From: JAXJQF01 sp036311285
Lineage (GTDB): Bacteria; Pseudomonadota; Gammaproteobacteria; Enterobacterales; Succinivibrionaceae
Reading direction: 5' to 3'
DNA length: 12,239 bases
Assembly: GCA_036311285.1 (NCBI GenBank)
Contig: JAXJQF010000122.1
Coordinates: 1-12,239, forward strand
The notes beneath the pieces are model-generated. The model had not been told where the DNA came from, did no database searches, and saw only the letters and a list, made by a program, of their open reading frames with translations. The position numbers and the translations under genes were made by a program. The stretch's first letter is position 1. Each line of letters starts with the position of its first letter. Of this stretch, positions 1-7,711 are shown in pieces.

Positions 1-71
1 GATTAAGCGTTCAAGAAAAAATAATTAATTTTTTTTTAAAAGCTAAAAAATATTACCACTTTAAAAACGTT

Positions 72-100
72 AAAACCCTTGTACTACAAGGGTTTTTGTT
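72..100 (+). terminator. Intrinsic terminator, plus strand
   Basis: An 11-bp perfect stem (72-82 with 86-96, arms AAAACCCTTGT and ACAAGGGTTTT) closes on a 3-nt loop. The 3' arm runs into five Ts, a G and three more Ts. Flanking CACTTT and AAAGTG segments (57-62, 104-109) could extend it imperfectly. It would end plus-strand transcription entering from the left; the reverse strand also has a T-rich stretch, so it may act in both directions. One frame carries a stop at 26-28 after a short basic peptide, which could be the tail of an upstream gene, but eight codons are too few to claim a gene. Confidence 0.75.
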
Positions 101-371
101 TCAAAAGTGTAAAACTTGAGATTAATATTTCAACTAAGAAACACTTTATCCTTTTATCCGTATAAAATCAATACGTATACAAAATATTTGTTACATTGTT
201 CACAGTTTATTTTCTAAAAATAACGAAATAAATTCCTAACATTTGTTCTCGTCTTTAGCTTTTCTCACTAGATTTTTCCAACTTTCTGTCTATTTTTCTA
301 AAAGAAAAATATCTACTCTACCCCCTTTTAAAATAAGCCCTTAATTAAGAAAAAAGCAAGAAAACACATTC
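101..371. other. Intergenic, no gene recognised
   Basis: This AT-rich stretch has no open frame of useful length and no recognisable coding remnant. The only structure noted is a weak 9-bp A/T inverted repeat (291-299 with 303-311, loop AAA) without a T-tract of the kind expected for a terminator. Confidence 0.5.
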
Positions 372-399
372 TTGACAAAATATTTTTGAGTTATAAATT
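372..399 (+). promoter_or_regulatory. Possible sigma-70 promoter of the transposase remnant
   Basis: TTGACA at 372-377 is a perfect -35 box. A 16-nt spacer separates it from TAAATT at 394-399, a fair -10 box within TTATAAATT. It lies about 40 bases before the first recognisable transposase codons and points the same way. A T-rich genome produces such matches by chance, so this is an inference from position and consensus only. Confidence 0.4.
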
Positions 400-437
400 A
401 CATAGTGAGAGTGGTGAGTTATAAACAGAGTGTAAAA

Positions 438-1498
438 TTGCATACATTTAAAAAAAATGTGCTAAGAAAAACAGAACTTACTTATCAATTGTAAATAGCT
501 TTTATGATGCAACTATAAATGGCAAAGCTCATAAAACATATAAATCTTTTGGTAGTCTTGAGACTATGCTTGAACAAGGTATAAAAGATCCTATTGTCTA
601 TCTTGAAACAATGGTAAAAAAGTTAAATAAAAAAAGAAATAAAACCGATAATTGACCTATTTACTGTACATAAAAACTTTAAATTTGATTTATATGATGT
701 TTTAAACTCTCTGATATATTCAAGAATAATTAAATTGTTAAGTAAAACATAAATCCTTTTCTAAGTAATACCTTACTTAGAAAAGGATTACTCTTTCTCC
801 TATGTTCAATTATTAGAAGGATTAGATTTCTTCGGTCAAAATCATGAAAAATTTGTTGAAAATTTTACAAAATTAATCGCATCTAAATACTCTATTAATA
901 CAAAAAAAGCATATTTTGACTGTACTAATTTTTAATTTGAAATTGACAAAGAAAATAATTTTAAAAAGAAAGGACCTAGCAAAGAAAATAGACCATTACC
1001 TCTACTCTGAATGGGGCTTCTTTTAGATGGAAATCAAATACCTATTAGATTAAACCTTTTTCCAGGTAATGAATCAGAAAAACCAAAGATAAGGGAAATA
1101 ATTAAGAGACTTAAACAAAAAAATGATTTAAAAACTAAAATTGTTCAAGTAGCAGGCAAAGGACTAAATTGTGCAAGAAATATATATGCAGCCAGAATAA
1201 ATGAAGATGGGTATATTTTCTCTAAATCTCGCAAGACATTAGCTGAAACGGAAAAAGCATGGATTTTTAGTTCAAATGGCTACAAACCGGTGTTAGACAG
1301 TCAAAATAATGTTTTGTATTACATTAAAGATTGCATTGACGATTACACTTATAATATTGAAGAAAATGGTCATAAACGCACTTTTTCCATTAAAGAAAAC
1401 GCGTTGTTACATACAATCCTTCATTAGCCAAAAAACAACTACTTGAAATAGAAAATTAGCAAGAAAAGCTTCCGAATCATGTTTATATAAAGCAAAAA
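438..1498 (+). pseudogene. Decayed IS1634-like DDE transposase
   Basis: This is a remnant of an IS1634/IS4-superfamily transposase, recognised by reading across frames. The N-terminal part (about 458-652) gives a peptide with RTYLSIVNSFYD, YKSFGSLE and KDPIVYLE. A core piece (about 673-732) reads FDLYDVLNSLIYSRII. The catalytic half (about 774-1494) includes YFDCTNF with the first Asp (918-920), KKGPSKENRP and GLLLDGNQIPI. Lesions visible are a frame change in the A-run at 451-457, a stop at 653-655 with missing sequence after it, stops TAA at 933-935 and TGA at 1008-1010, and apparent one-base losses in A-runs at 1396-1399 and 1452-1455. The second catalytic Asp, normally in VADKGLN, is Gly (GGC, 1155-1157). 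The C-terminal third, which carries the catalytic Glu, is absent. The longest intact stretch (1011-1427, 138 codons) is not a functional gene. No terminal inverted repeats or target duplication were identified. Confidence 0.85.
752..789. repeat. Perfect 17-bp palindrome with 4-nt loop
   Basis: Arm 752-768 (AATCCTTTTCTAAGTAA) is the exact reverse complement of arm 773-789, with TACC between. The right arm is in frame with the transposase remnant, encoding YLEKDY. The left arm does not fit the transposase and sits where family sequence is missing. It looks like an inverted copy of the right arm left at a deletion junction. It has no T-tract, so it is not an obvious terminator. Confidence 0.85.
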
Positions 1499-1538
1499 AG
1501 AGTCAACTACACGCACCTAAAGGTACATGGTAGTTGAC
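1494..1538 (-). terminator. Intrinsic terminator of the rimP-truB operon
   Basis: Read on the minus strand, a 9-bp perfect stem (1530-1538 with 1502-1510, GTCAACTAC and GTAGTTGAC) encloses 19 nt that can form a small inner ACC-TTTA-GGT hairpin. It is followed by TCTTTTTTGC (1492-1501). It starts about 40 bases after the truB stop and is the natural end of the operon transcript. The transposase remnant running the other way breaks off next to it. Confidence 0.8.
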
Positions 1539-1580
1539 ATTCTTTCTAGTACAAAAAATCAATCAGATAAAAAATTAGTT

Positions 1581-2594
1581 TTATTCTCCAGTTTCTATCT
1601 CTTGTTTAAAGATATCACTAGGAATTATTTCTTCACTTAAGCTTGTCTTTGCTGTTGAAATCAATCTCTTTGGTGCTAAAACATCATACGTTATTTCACC
1701 AATTCCAATAAAGCTTGATTTTTCACCATCATCAACATATATTCTGATACTTTGCTTATCAGTAGTTAACATGTTTACAGGCTTAACCCTAATAGTCCTT
1801 CCCATAAGCACATCTAAACCTTGTTTTTCAGATACAGTAATAATAGGTAAACTATGCACTGCTGCATCTACAGGTAATAAAAGCTTATCTAACGCAGAAA
1901 AACCAACTAAACCTTGATCATGAGCTTCTTTAATCACTCTATCAAGATCCTCGAATGAAACCATATTATCAACTGGATAATCTGCAACTTGTGTTCTGTT
2001 AAGCATAGTTACATGTGCACCACAACCAAGTTTTTCACCAAGATCATCAATTAAAGTTCTAATATATGTTCCTTTTGAACATCTAACATACATTAAAGCT
2101 TCATCACCTGAAAACTCTTTTAGTGAAAACTCATATATCTGAATTGGTCTAGCTTCTCTAGGAATTTCAATTCCTTCACGTGCATAAACATAATATGGCT
2201 TACCATTATATTTTAAAGCACTAAACATACTTGGAATTTGATCTATCTTTCCCATAAAAGTAGACATAGCATCAAGCAATTCTTCCTTTGAAAAATTTAC
2301 TTCCTTTTCTGAAATTACTTGACCTTCTGCATCTGAAGTGTCAGTTCTTACTCCAAATTTAGCACGAACTTCATAACACTTATCTGCATTTAAAAGATAT
2401 TGTGAATACTTTGTTGCTTCTCCTAAACAAATAGGAAGCATTCCAGTAGCTAATGGATCTAGAGCACCAGTGTGCCCTGCTTTTTGAGCATGAAAAATTC
2501 CACGAATTCTAATCATTGCATCATTTGACGTAATACCCTGCGGCTTGTTTAATAATATAACACCGTTGATATCACGTTTACTTCGTCGAGGCAT
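1581..2594 (-). CDS. truB: tRNA pseudouridine(55) synthase TruB
   Basis: TruB converts U55 in the T-loop of elongator tRNAs to pseudouridine in the cytoplasm and also acts as a tRNA chaperone. The 337-residue product has the family signature GHTGALDPLATG at 40-51 with the catalytic Asp46, the RTDTSDAEGQ segment at 83-92, and the CSKGTYIR motif at 172-179. A PUA-like C-terminal domain covers about 250-312. Residues 313-337 form an acidic tail beyond the usual end; E. coli TruB is 314 residues. The ATG start follows AGGAG (2607-2611) at a rather long 12-nt spacing, and the sequence from residue 7 (RDINGV) matches the usual N-terminus. It is the last gene of the operon, 67 nt after rbfA, with a terminator downstream. 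The rpsO gene often found next is absent. Confidence 0.97.
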   Translation of the reverse strand: MPRRSKRDINGVILLNKPQGITSNDAMIRIRGIFHAQKAGHTGALDPLATGMLPICLGEATKYSQYLLNADKCYEVRAKFGVRTDTSDAEGQVISEKEVNFSKEELLDAMSTFMGKIDQIPSMFSALKYNGKPYYVYAREGIEIPREARPIQIYEFSLKEFSGDEALMYVRCSKGTYIRTLIDDLGEKLGCGAHVTMLNRTQVADYPVDNMVSFEDLDRVIKEAHDQGLVGFSALDKLLLPVDAAVHSLPIITVSEKQGLDVLMGRTIRVKPVNMLTTDKQSIRIYVDDGEKSSFIGIGEITYDVLAPKRLISTAKTSLSEEIIPSDIFKQEIETGE

Positions 2595-2632
2595 TAAGTT
2601 TATCTTCTCCTATAGAAACCCAAAAACCATAC

Positions 2633-2664
2633 TAATAATCTATTACTACGGCAATAAATTATTA
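2633..2664 (-). repeat. Intercistronic hairpin at the rbfA stop
   Basis: On the minus-strand RNA, 2653-2664 pairs with 2633-2644 over 12 bp including one U-G pair, with an 8-nt loop. The rbfA stop codon lies in the first arm. The stem is almost pure A-U and has no immediate U-tract, so it is more likely a processing or stability element than a terminator. Confidence 0.55.
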
Positions 2665-3057
2665 CTCTTCTTTAATATTATCACTATTTGTAGCTAAAGT
2701 TGCATCTTTCTTTAAAGTTTCAGTAATTAAATTAGAAATTCTCATACCTTCATCTAAAGACTTATCATAAAAGAAAGTAATTTCAGGTACAGCTCTTAAC
2801 TTCATTGCTCTACCTATCATTGTACGAACAAAACCTTTAGCTTTATTTAATACTTTAATTGCAGCCTTAACCGCTTCAGCATCATTATCCATGAATGTAA
2901 CATAAATCTTTGCATACATTAAATCACCAGATACAGTCACATCACTTACTGTAGCCATGCGAACTCTTGGATCCTTTAATTCTCTTTGCAAAATAATTGC
3001 TACTTCACGCTTCATTTGTTGAGCGATACGGTCAGCTCTATTAAATTCTCTTGCCAT
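2662..3057 (-). CDS. rbfA: 30S ribosome-binding factor A (RbfA)
   Basis: RbfA binds the 30S subunit near helix 1 of 16S rRNA and is needed for late small-subunit maturation and cold adaptation. The 131-residue product is a complete single KH-fold protein of usual size. It has the conserved RIAQQMKREVAIILQRELKDPR segment in two helices (about 10-31), the strand segment YAKIYVTF, and the PEITFFYDKSLDEGMRI segment near the C-terminus. An ATG four codons upstream (3069) would add MEFL, but GGAG at 3064-3067 sits six bases before the 3057 ATG and the family begins MA-EF, so 3057 is preferred. The gap to infB is 54 nt and carries alternative hairpins, one of which covers this ribosome binding site. 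Confidence 0.95.
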   Translation of the reverse strand: MAREFNRADRIAQQMKREVAIILQRELKDPRVRMATVSDVTVSGDLMYAKIYVTFMDNDAEAVKAAIKVLNKAKGFVRTMIGRAMKLRAVPEITFFYDKSLDEGMRISNLITETLKKDATLATNSDNIKEE

Positions 3058-3061
3058 TAAA

Positions 3062-3098
3062 AACTCCATAAGTGGAGTTAAATATCAACTCCACTTAT
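3062..3098 (-). promoter_or_regulatory. Mutually exclusive hairpins controlling the rbfA ribosome binding site
   Basis: Three related segments lie between infB and rbfA. Hairpin A pairs 3087-3098 with 3068-3079 over 12 perfect base pairs, loop 3080-3086. Hairpin B pairs the same 3073-3079 with 3062-3068 over 7 perfect base pairs, loop 3069-3072. They share the middle segment, so only one can form. Hairpin B buries the rbfA GGAG (3064-3067) and is followed by UUU, while hairpin A leaves GGAG free. The infB stop (3112-3114) is 13 bases before hairpin A, so a terminating ribosome could disturb it. The pairing is directly visible; the regulatory role is inferred. Confidence 0.65.
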
Positions 3099-3111
3099 CT
3101 AAACTATATTA

Positions 3112-5619
3112 TTAGTCTAATGTACGCTTAACTTCGATGTTTTCGAACACTTCGATTTGATCGCCTTCACGAACGTCTTGGTAATTCTTCACACCAACAC
3201 CACATTCGTAACCGTTAGTTACTTCAGCAACGTCATCCTTAAATCTACGTAATGAATCTAATTCACCTTCAAAGATTACAACGTTATCACGTAACACACG
3301 AATCGGAGCAGAACGCTTGATCACACCTTCTGTTACCATACAACCAGCAATTAAACCGAACTTAGGATGTCTAAATACTTGACGAACTTCAGCTAAACCA
3401 ATAATTTGTTGCTTGATTTCAGAACCTAATAAACCGCTCATAGCTTGCTTAACTTCATCAATTAAGTCATAGATAACACTATAGTATCTAATATCAATGC
3501 TGTTAGATTCGATAACTTTTCTTGCTGAGCTATCTGCACGAGTATTGAAACCAACAATAATTGCTGATGAAGCTGCTGCTAATGTAGCATCAGTTTCTGT
3601 AATACCACCTACACCAGAGAAGATAATATTAACCTTAACTTCTTCTGTAGATAACTTCAATAATGAATCAGTAATTGCTTCAACAGAACCTTGAACGTCA
3701 GCCTTAAGAACGATGTTAAGTTCAGATGCAGCACCTGTCTTAAACATGTTATCAAGCTTAGCCTTTTGTTGACGAGCGATCTTGATTTCACGGAACTTAC
3801 CTTGACGATAGTTAGCAACTTCTCTTGCCTTCTTTTCATCTCTAACTACTGTAGCTTCGTCACCTGCAACAGGTACACCACTCAAACCTAAAATTTCAAC
3901 AGGAATTGATGGACCTGCACTTTGTACGTTTTGGCCTAATTCGTTACGCATTGCACGAACCTTACCATATTCAAAGCCACATAATACGATATCACCAACG
4001 TGTAATGTACCTGAATTAATTAGAACTGACGCAACTGGACCACGACCTTTATCAAGTCTTGATTCAATTACAACACCAGAAGCCATACCTTCCTTAACAG
4101 CCTTTAATTCTAAAACTTCAGCTTGTAATAAAATAGCTTCTAATAATTCATCAATACCCATACCGCTCTTTGCAGATACCTTAACGAACTGAGTATCACC
4201 ACCCATATCTTCTGATAAGATACCATGACGCATTAATTCATTGATTACGCGTGTTGGATCTGCAGTAGGCTTATCCATCTTGTTGATTGCAACAACGATA
4301 GGCACATTACCAGCCTTAGCATGTTGAATAGCTTCGATTGTTTGAGGCATTACACCATCATCAGCTGCTACAACTAGAACTACTATATCTGTAGCCTTCG
4401 CACCACGAGCACGCATTGCAGTGAATGCAGCGTGACCTGGTGTATCTAAGAATGTAATCATACCGCCGTTTTCCATTTCAACATGGTACGCACCGATATG
4501 CTGAGTAATACCACCAGCTTCACCTGAAGCAACCTTCGCCTTACGAATATAGTCAAGTAAAGATGTCTTACCATGGTCTACGTGACCCATGATTGTAACA
4601 ACTGGAGCTCTTGGTTCAGCAACAGATTCAACATCACGGTCATTTAAGATTTGTTCTTCAAGTTCATTTTCTTTACGAACAATTACCTTATGTCCCATTT
4701 CTTCTGCAACTAATTGAGCTGTTTCTTGGTCAATTACCTGGTTGATTGTTACCATATCACCAAGCTTCATAATTACCTTGATAACTTCAGAAGCTTTAAC
4801 AGCCATCTTTTGAGCTAAATCTGAAACGGTAATAGTTTCACCAATAACAATATCACGAGCAACAGTTTGTGCAGGCTTAACGAAACCGTGCATTTGTTGA
4901 TTTAACTTTGCAATGCCTTTGATCTTCTTGTTCTTTTGGTTCTTACGGCTACCACGTTCTTCACGTTCTTCTTGCTCTTCGTGGCCTTTCTTACTATTAA
5001 CTTTACCGCGACGACGACCTTTATTTTCTTCTTCGCGTTCTTGTTCTTCTTCAGCTTCCTTAACGAACTGTGATGAATATTCATCGTCATCATTTTGGTT
5101 AGCAGCGTTATCTTCTGCTTCCTTCCAACGACTTTCGTTTTCTTCCATCATTCTTCTAGTTTCGTCTTCTTGTTCTTGAAGTTTTCTAGCTGCTTCTTGT
5201 TCTTGAAGTTTTCTAAATTCTTCGTTTTCTTGTTCTTTACGAAGTTTTTCTTGCTTTTCTGCTTCTGAAACAACTTTTACTTGAGACTGCTGAACTTGTG
5301 CCTTAGCCTTTCTTTCAGCTTCAGCTTTAGCCTTTGCTTCAGCTTCTGCCTTTTTCTTTGCAGCAGCTTCTGCTTCAGCCTTAGCCTTTGCTTCAGCCTC
5401 TGCTTTAGCCTTTTCAGCTTCCATAGCTTTCTTCTTAGCTTCTTCTTCCTTTGTAGGAATAGTAAAGCTTCTCTTTTCTTTAATCTTCACTTTAATAGTA
5501 GAAGTAGTATTATTAAAGCCATTCTTATAAACGCCTGACTTACCATTACTAGAAGAACTTTCGCTCTTACGGTTTAATGATAGAGGCTTAGCACCACTCT
5601 TTTTGTTTTCTTCTGCCAT
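3112..5619 (-). CDS. infB: Translation initiation factor IF-2
   Basis: IF2 is the GTPase that brings fMet-tRNA to the 30S subunit and promotes joining of the 50S subunit. The 835-residue product starts with the IF2-associated region (about 10-52). A highly charged Ala/Lys/Glu-rich linker (about 56-235) comes next, then an IF2_N-type module (about 250-315). The GTPase domain has G1 GHVDHGKT at 345-352, G2 around GGITQHIGAY at 369-378, G3 DTPGH at 392-396, G4 NKMD at 446-449 and G5 SAK at 482-484. Domains II, III and the tRNA-binding C2 domain follow to the end. Compared with E. coli (890 residues), the first 50 or so residues (subdomain N1) are missing. An in-frame TAA at 5623-5625, two codons before the ATG, shows that no longer form starts upstream. 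AAAGG at 5630-5634 is the ribosome binding site. Internal starts, known in E. coli, cannot be judged here. Confidence 0.97.
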   Translation of the reverse strand: MAEENKKSGAKPLSLNRKSESSSSNGKSGVYKNGFNNTTSTIKVKIKEKRSFTIPTKEEEAKKKAMEAEKAKAEAEAKAKAEAEAAAKKKAEAEAKAKAEAERKAKAQVQQSQVKVVSEAEKQEKLRKEQENEEFRKLQEQEAARKLQEQEDETRRMMEENESRWKEAEDNAANQNDDDEYSSQFVKEAEEEQEREEENKGRRRGKVNSKKGHEEQEEREERGSRKNQKNKKIKGIAKLNQQMHGFVKPAQTVARDIVIGETITVSDLAQKMAVKASEVIKVIMKLGDMVTINQVIDQETAQLVAEEMGHKVIVRKENELEEQILNDRDVESVAEPRAPVVTIMGHVDHGKTSLLDYIRKAKVASGEAGGITQHIGAYHVEMENGGMITFLDTPGHAAFTAMRARGAKATDIVVLVVAADDGVMPQTIEAIQHAKAGNVPIVVAINKMDKPTADPTRVINELMRHGILSEDMGGDTQFVKVSAKSGMGIDELLEAILLQAEVLELKAVKEGMASGVVIESRLDKGRGPVASVLINSGTLHVGDIVLCGFEYGKVRAMRNELGQNVQSAGPSIPVEILGLSGVPVAGDEATVVRDEKKAREVANYRQGKFREIKIARQQKAKLDNMFKTGAASELNIVLKADVQGSVEAITDSLLKLSTEEVKVNIIFSGVGGITETDATLAAASSAIIVGFNTRADSSARKVIESNSIDIRYYSVIYDLIDEVKQAMSGLLGSEIKQQIIGLAEVRQVFRHPKFGLIAGCMVTEGVIKRSAPIRVLRDNVVIFEGELDSLRRFKDDVAEVTNGYECGVGVKNYQDVREGDQIEVFENIEVKRTLD

Positions 5620-5671
5620 ATTTTATTAACCTTTATATATTCTTACACGATTTAAGTTTTATATTTGTTTC

Positions 5672-5700
5672 AATAATTCTAAGTAGCTTTTCGAATTATT
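5672..5700 (-). repeat. Intercistronic inverted repeat at the nusA stop
   Basis: On the minus strand 5693-5700 (AATAATTC) pairs with 5672-5679 (GAATTATT) over 8 bp with a 13-nt loop, and the nusA stop codon lies in the first arm. It is an A/T-rich stem without a U-tract. It could mark a processing site between nusA and infB, or be fortuitous in such AT-rich DNA. Confidence 0.4.
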
Positions 5701-7213
5701 GTTCGTCCTTAAACCATGTTAAATTACGTGCTGCTAAAATTATCTTACCAACCTTTTCAGCTTCAAAGCCTGGAATATCAGATAAATCATCTGTTGCACA
5801 TTCTGCTAAATCTTCTAATGTTACAACTTCCATTTGAGCTAAAGCTCTAGCAAATACTGTATCCATACCTTCTAAGTTGATGATTTCTTCTGAAACTTTC
5901 TTTCCACTTGGAGTGAATACATTTAATCTTGCATCTTTTGCATATTCTTGTAATGTATTTGCCATTTCTTCATCGATTCCATCAATTGAGTTGATGATTT
6001 CTTGAGGATCAACGAACGCGATTTCTTCAATTGTTGTGAAACCAGCTTCAACTAAAGCTTCTGCAAAATCACGGTCTACATTTAAGCATTCCATGAATGT
6101 ATTAGTTAATCTTTCAGCTTCGTCCATTGACTTCTTTTCCATTTCGTTGATAGTTAAAACCTTAATCTTCCAACCATCACCAATTAATGCAGAAGCTAAC
6201 TTAACGTTTTGACCATTTGAACCGATAGCCTTAGCATACTTTCTTTCATCGTTATCAACACCAAATTCAACGATCTTCTTATCGTTATCAATTACAACGT
6301 TCTTAACTTCAGCAGGTTCCATTGCATTGATTACATATTGTGTAAAATCTTCATCGTAAACAATGATATCAACGTTTTCGTTACATAATTCACTTGAAAC
6401 GTTCTTAATACGGCTACCCTTCATACCAATACATGCCCCCTTAGGGTCGATACGTTGGTTCTTAGCTCTAATTGAAACCTTTGCTCTAAAACCTGGTTCA
6501 CGTACAGCATTGATGATTTCTAATTGACCTTCCGCAATTTCAGGTACTTCGATAGTTAATAATTCTTTTAAGAAATCTTCACTTGTACGGCTAACTTCTA
6601 ATTGAGGACCTTTGTTATCGCTACGGATATCTAATAAAATACTACGTACACGGTCACCAGTTCTGAATGAATCCTTTGGTAACATGTTTGATCTACGTAA
6701 TACAGCTTCAGCATTATTACCTAAATCTAAAGTTACAACTTCGCGGTTTGCTCTCTTAACAATACCAATTACAACCTTACCAACTTGAGCTTGGAATGCA
6801 TCAATAATCTTTTGACGCTCAGCTTCCTTGATCTTTTGTTGTAATACTTGCTTTACAGTCATAGCTGTAATACGGTCAAACTCACCATCCTTACGTACGC
6901 TTTGTTCTTCATCTAATTGTTCTTCAATGTATTCACCTGGAACAATGTTTTCAACTTCAAAACGAGCAGCTTCTAAAGTGATTTCTTTTGAAGGATTTTC
7001 TAAAATACCATCTGTATCTACAACTAACCAACGTCTGTTAATTGTAAAATCACCATTCTTACAGTTGATAGTAGTCTTAATATCTACATCAGCATTAAAC
7101 TTCTTTTTTGTTGCAATAGATAAAGCAGATTCTAGTGCTTCAAAAACGCGTTCGCGATCAAGACCTTTTTCATTTGATACCGCATCAACAATTGCTAATA
7201 TTTCTTTTGACAT
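5696..7213 (-). CDS. nusA: Transcription termination/antitermination protein NusA
   Basis: NusA binds RNA polymerase near the RNA exit channel, enhances pausing and intrinsic termination, and takes part in rRNA antitermination. The 505-residue product is close to E. coli NusA (495). The N-terminal polymerase-binding domain covers about 1-125. An S1 domain (about 135-200) and two KH domains (about 230-285 and 300-350, with GMKGSRI and GSNGQNV as GXXG loops) follow. Two helical acidic repeats, AR1 (about 365-415) and AR2 (about 440-492), end it. The acidic repeats are typical of gammaproteobacterial NusA and contact the polymerase alpha C-terminal domain. AAGG (7221-7224) lies seven bases before the ATG. 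rimP ends 29 nt upstream and infB begins 76 nt downstream. Since the operon leader contains an intrinsic terminator, NusA may control its own synthesis; that is inference. Confidence 0.97.
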   Translation of the reverse strand: MSKEILAIVDAVSNEKGLDRERVFEALESALSIATKKKFNADVDIKTTINCKNGDFTINRRWLVVDTDGILENPSKEITLEAARFEVENIVPGEYIEEQLDEEQSVRKDGEFDRITAMTVKQVLQQKIKEAERQKIIDAFQAQVGKVVIGIVKRANREVVTLDLGNNAEAVLRRSNMLPKDSFRTGDRVRSILLDIRSDNKGPQLEVSRTSEDFLKELLTIEVPEIAEGQLEIINAVREPGFRAKVSIRAKNQRIDPKGACIGMKGSRIKNVSSELCNENVDIIVYDEDFTQYVINAMEPAEVKNVVIDNDKKIVEFGVDNDERKYAKAIGSNGQNVKLASALIGDGWKIKVLTINEMEKKSMDEAERLTNTFMECLNVDRDFAEALVEAGFTTIEEIAFVDPQEIINSIDGIDEEMANTLQEYAKDARLNVFTPSGKKVSEEIINLEGMDTVFARALAQMEVVTLEDLAECATDDLSDIPGFEAEKVGKIILAARNLTWFKDEQ

Positions 7214-7242
7214 TTTTTTACCTTAAATTATCTGTTATCTTA

Positions 7243-7704
7243 TTACTTTTTAAAAACAGGAATTAATTGAGCCTTATTTACATTTGGATAAGCAATTTCA
7301 AATACTTCCTTGTCCACTAATAAATATAGAACATCACCTTCTATCTTTTCTAAAACGCCTCTGAAACGTTTTCTGTTAGCTATAGGCATACTAACTTCTA
7401 TATTCATCTCACGTCCAACATACATACTTACTTGTTCAAATGTAAATAATGTTCTATCTAGACCAGGAGAAGATACTTCCAAATAGTATTTACTAGAAAA
7501 CAAGTCTTCAACGTCTAATATATTGCTAATTTGCGAATTAAATTTTTCACAATCCTCGATAGTTACTCCAGTTTCTTTATCAATAAAAATCTGTAAAGTA
7601 GTCATCTTCGGATTACGAATAACCTTTACTCCCCATAAGCTAAGTTCTAATTCCTCAGCAATTGGAATTACAAGGTCAGCAACTCTTTGTTCTAATGTAT
7701 TCAA
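7243..7704 (-). CDS. rimP: Ribosome maturation factor RimP, TTG start
   Basis: RimP binds the free 30S subunit and helps assembly of its S12 region. The product is 153 residues from the TTG at 7704 (E. coli 150). An N-terminal alpha/beta domain (about 1-84) ends with the signature EVSSPGLDR at 76-84. A C-terminal SH3-like beta-barrel (about 88-150) carries the RKRFRGVLEKIEGD segment. An ATG at 7710 in the same frame would add two residues, but AGGAG (7712-7716) ends only one base before it, while it is seven bases before the TTG. The E. coli protein begins STLEQ after its initiator, matching NTLEQ here. This is the first gene of the operon, behind a structured leader. Confidence 0.93.
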   Translation of the reverse strand: MNTLEQRVADLVIPIAEELELSLWGVKVIRNPKMTTLQIFIDKETGVTIEDCEKFNSQISNILDVEDLFSSKYYLEVSSPGLDRTLFTFEQVSMYVGREMNIEVSMPIANRKRFRGVLEKIEGDVLYLLVDKEVFEIAYPNVNKAQLIPVFKK

Positions 7705-7711
7705 GTACATA

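Noticed and set aside
101..440. Terminal repeats of the insertion sequence, prompted by GTGTAAAA near 107 and 431
   Set aside because: The 8-bp match is a direct repeat in A-rich DNA and has no inverted partner near the right end of the remnant.
1011..1427. A 138-codon open frame that could be called a small transposase gene
   Set aside because: Family sequence continues on both sides of it, it begins directly after an in-frame TGA, and it lacks the rest of the catalytic core. It is a fragment of the pseudogene.
4913..5538. Plus-strand open frames opposite the infB linker (4913-5179, 5281-5538)
   Set aside because: Their Ser/Leu/Phe/Cys-rich low-complexity translations are just the complement of the Ala/Lys/Glu-rich IF2 linker. 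No ribosome binding site or family resemblance was seen.
6828..7226. Plus-strand open frame of 132 codons opposite nusA
   Set aside because: It lies wholly against a well-conserved nusA N-terminal region and has no recognisable protein features; it is a shadow frame.
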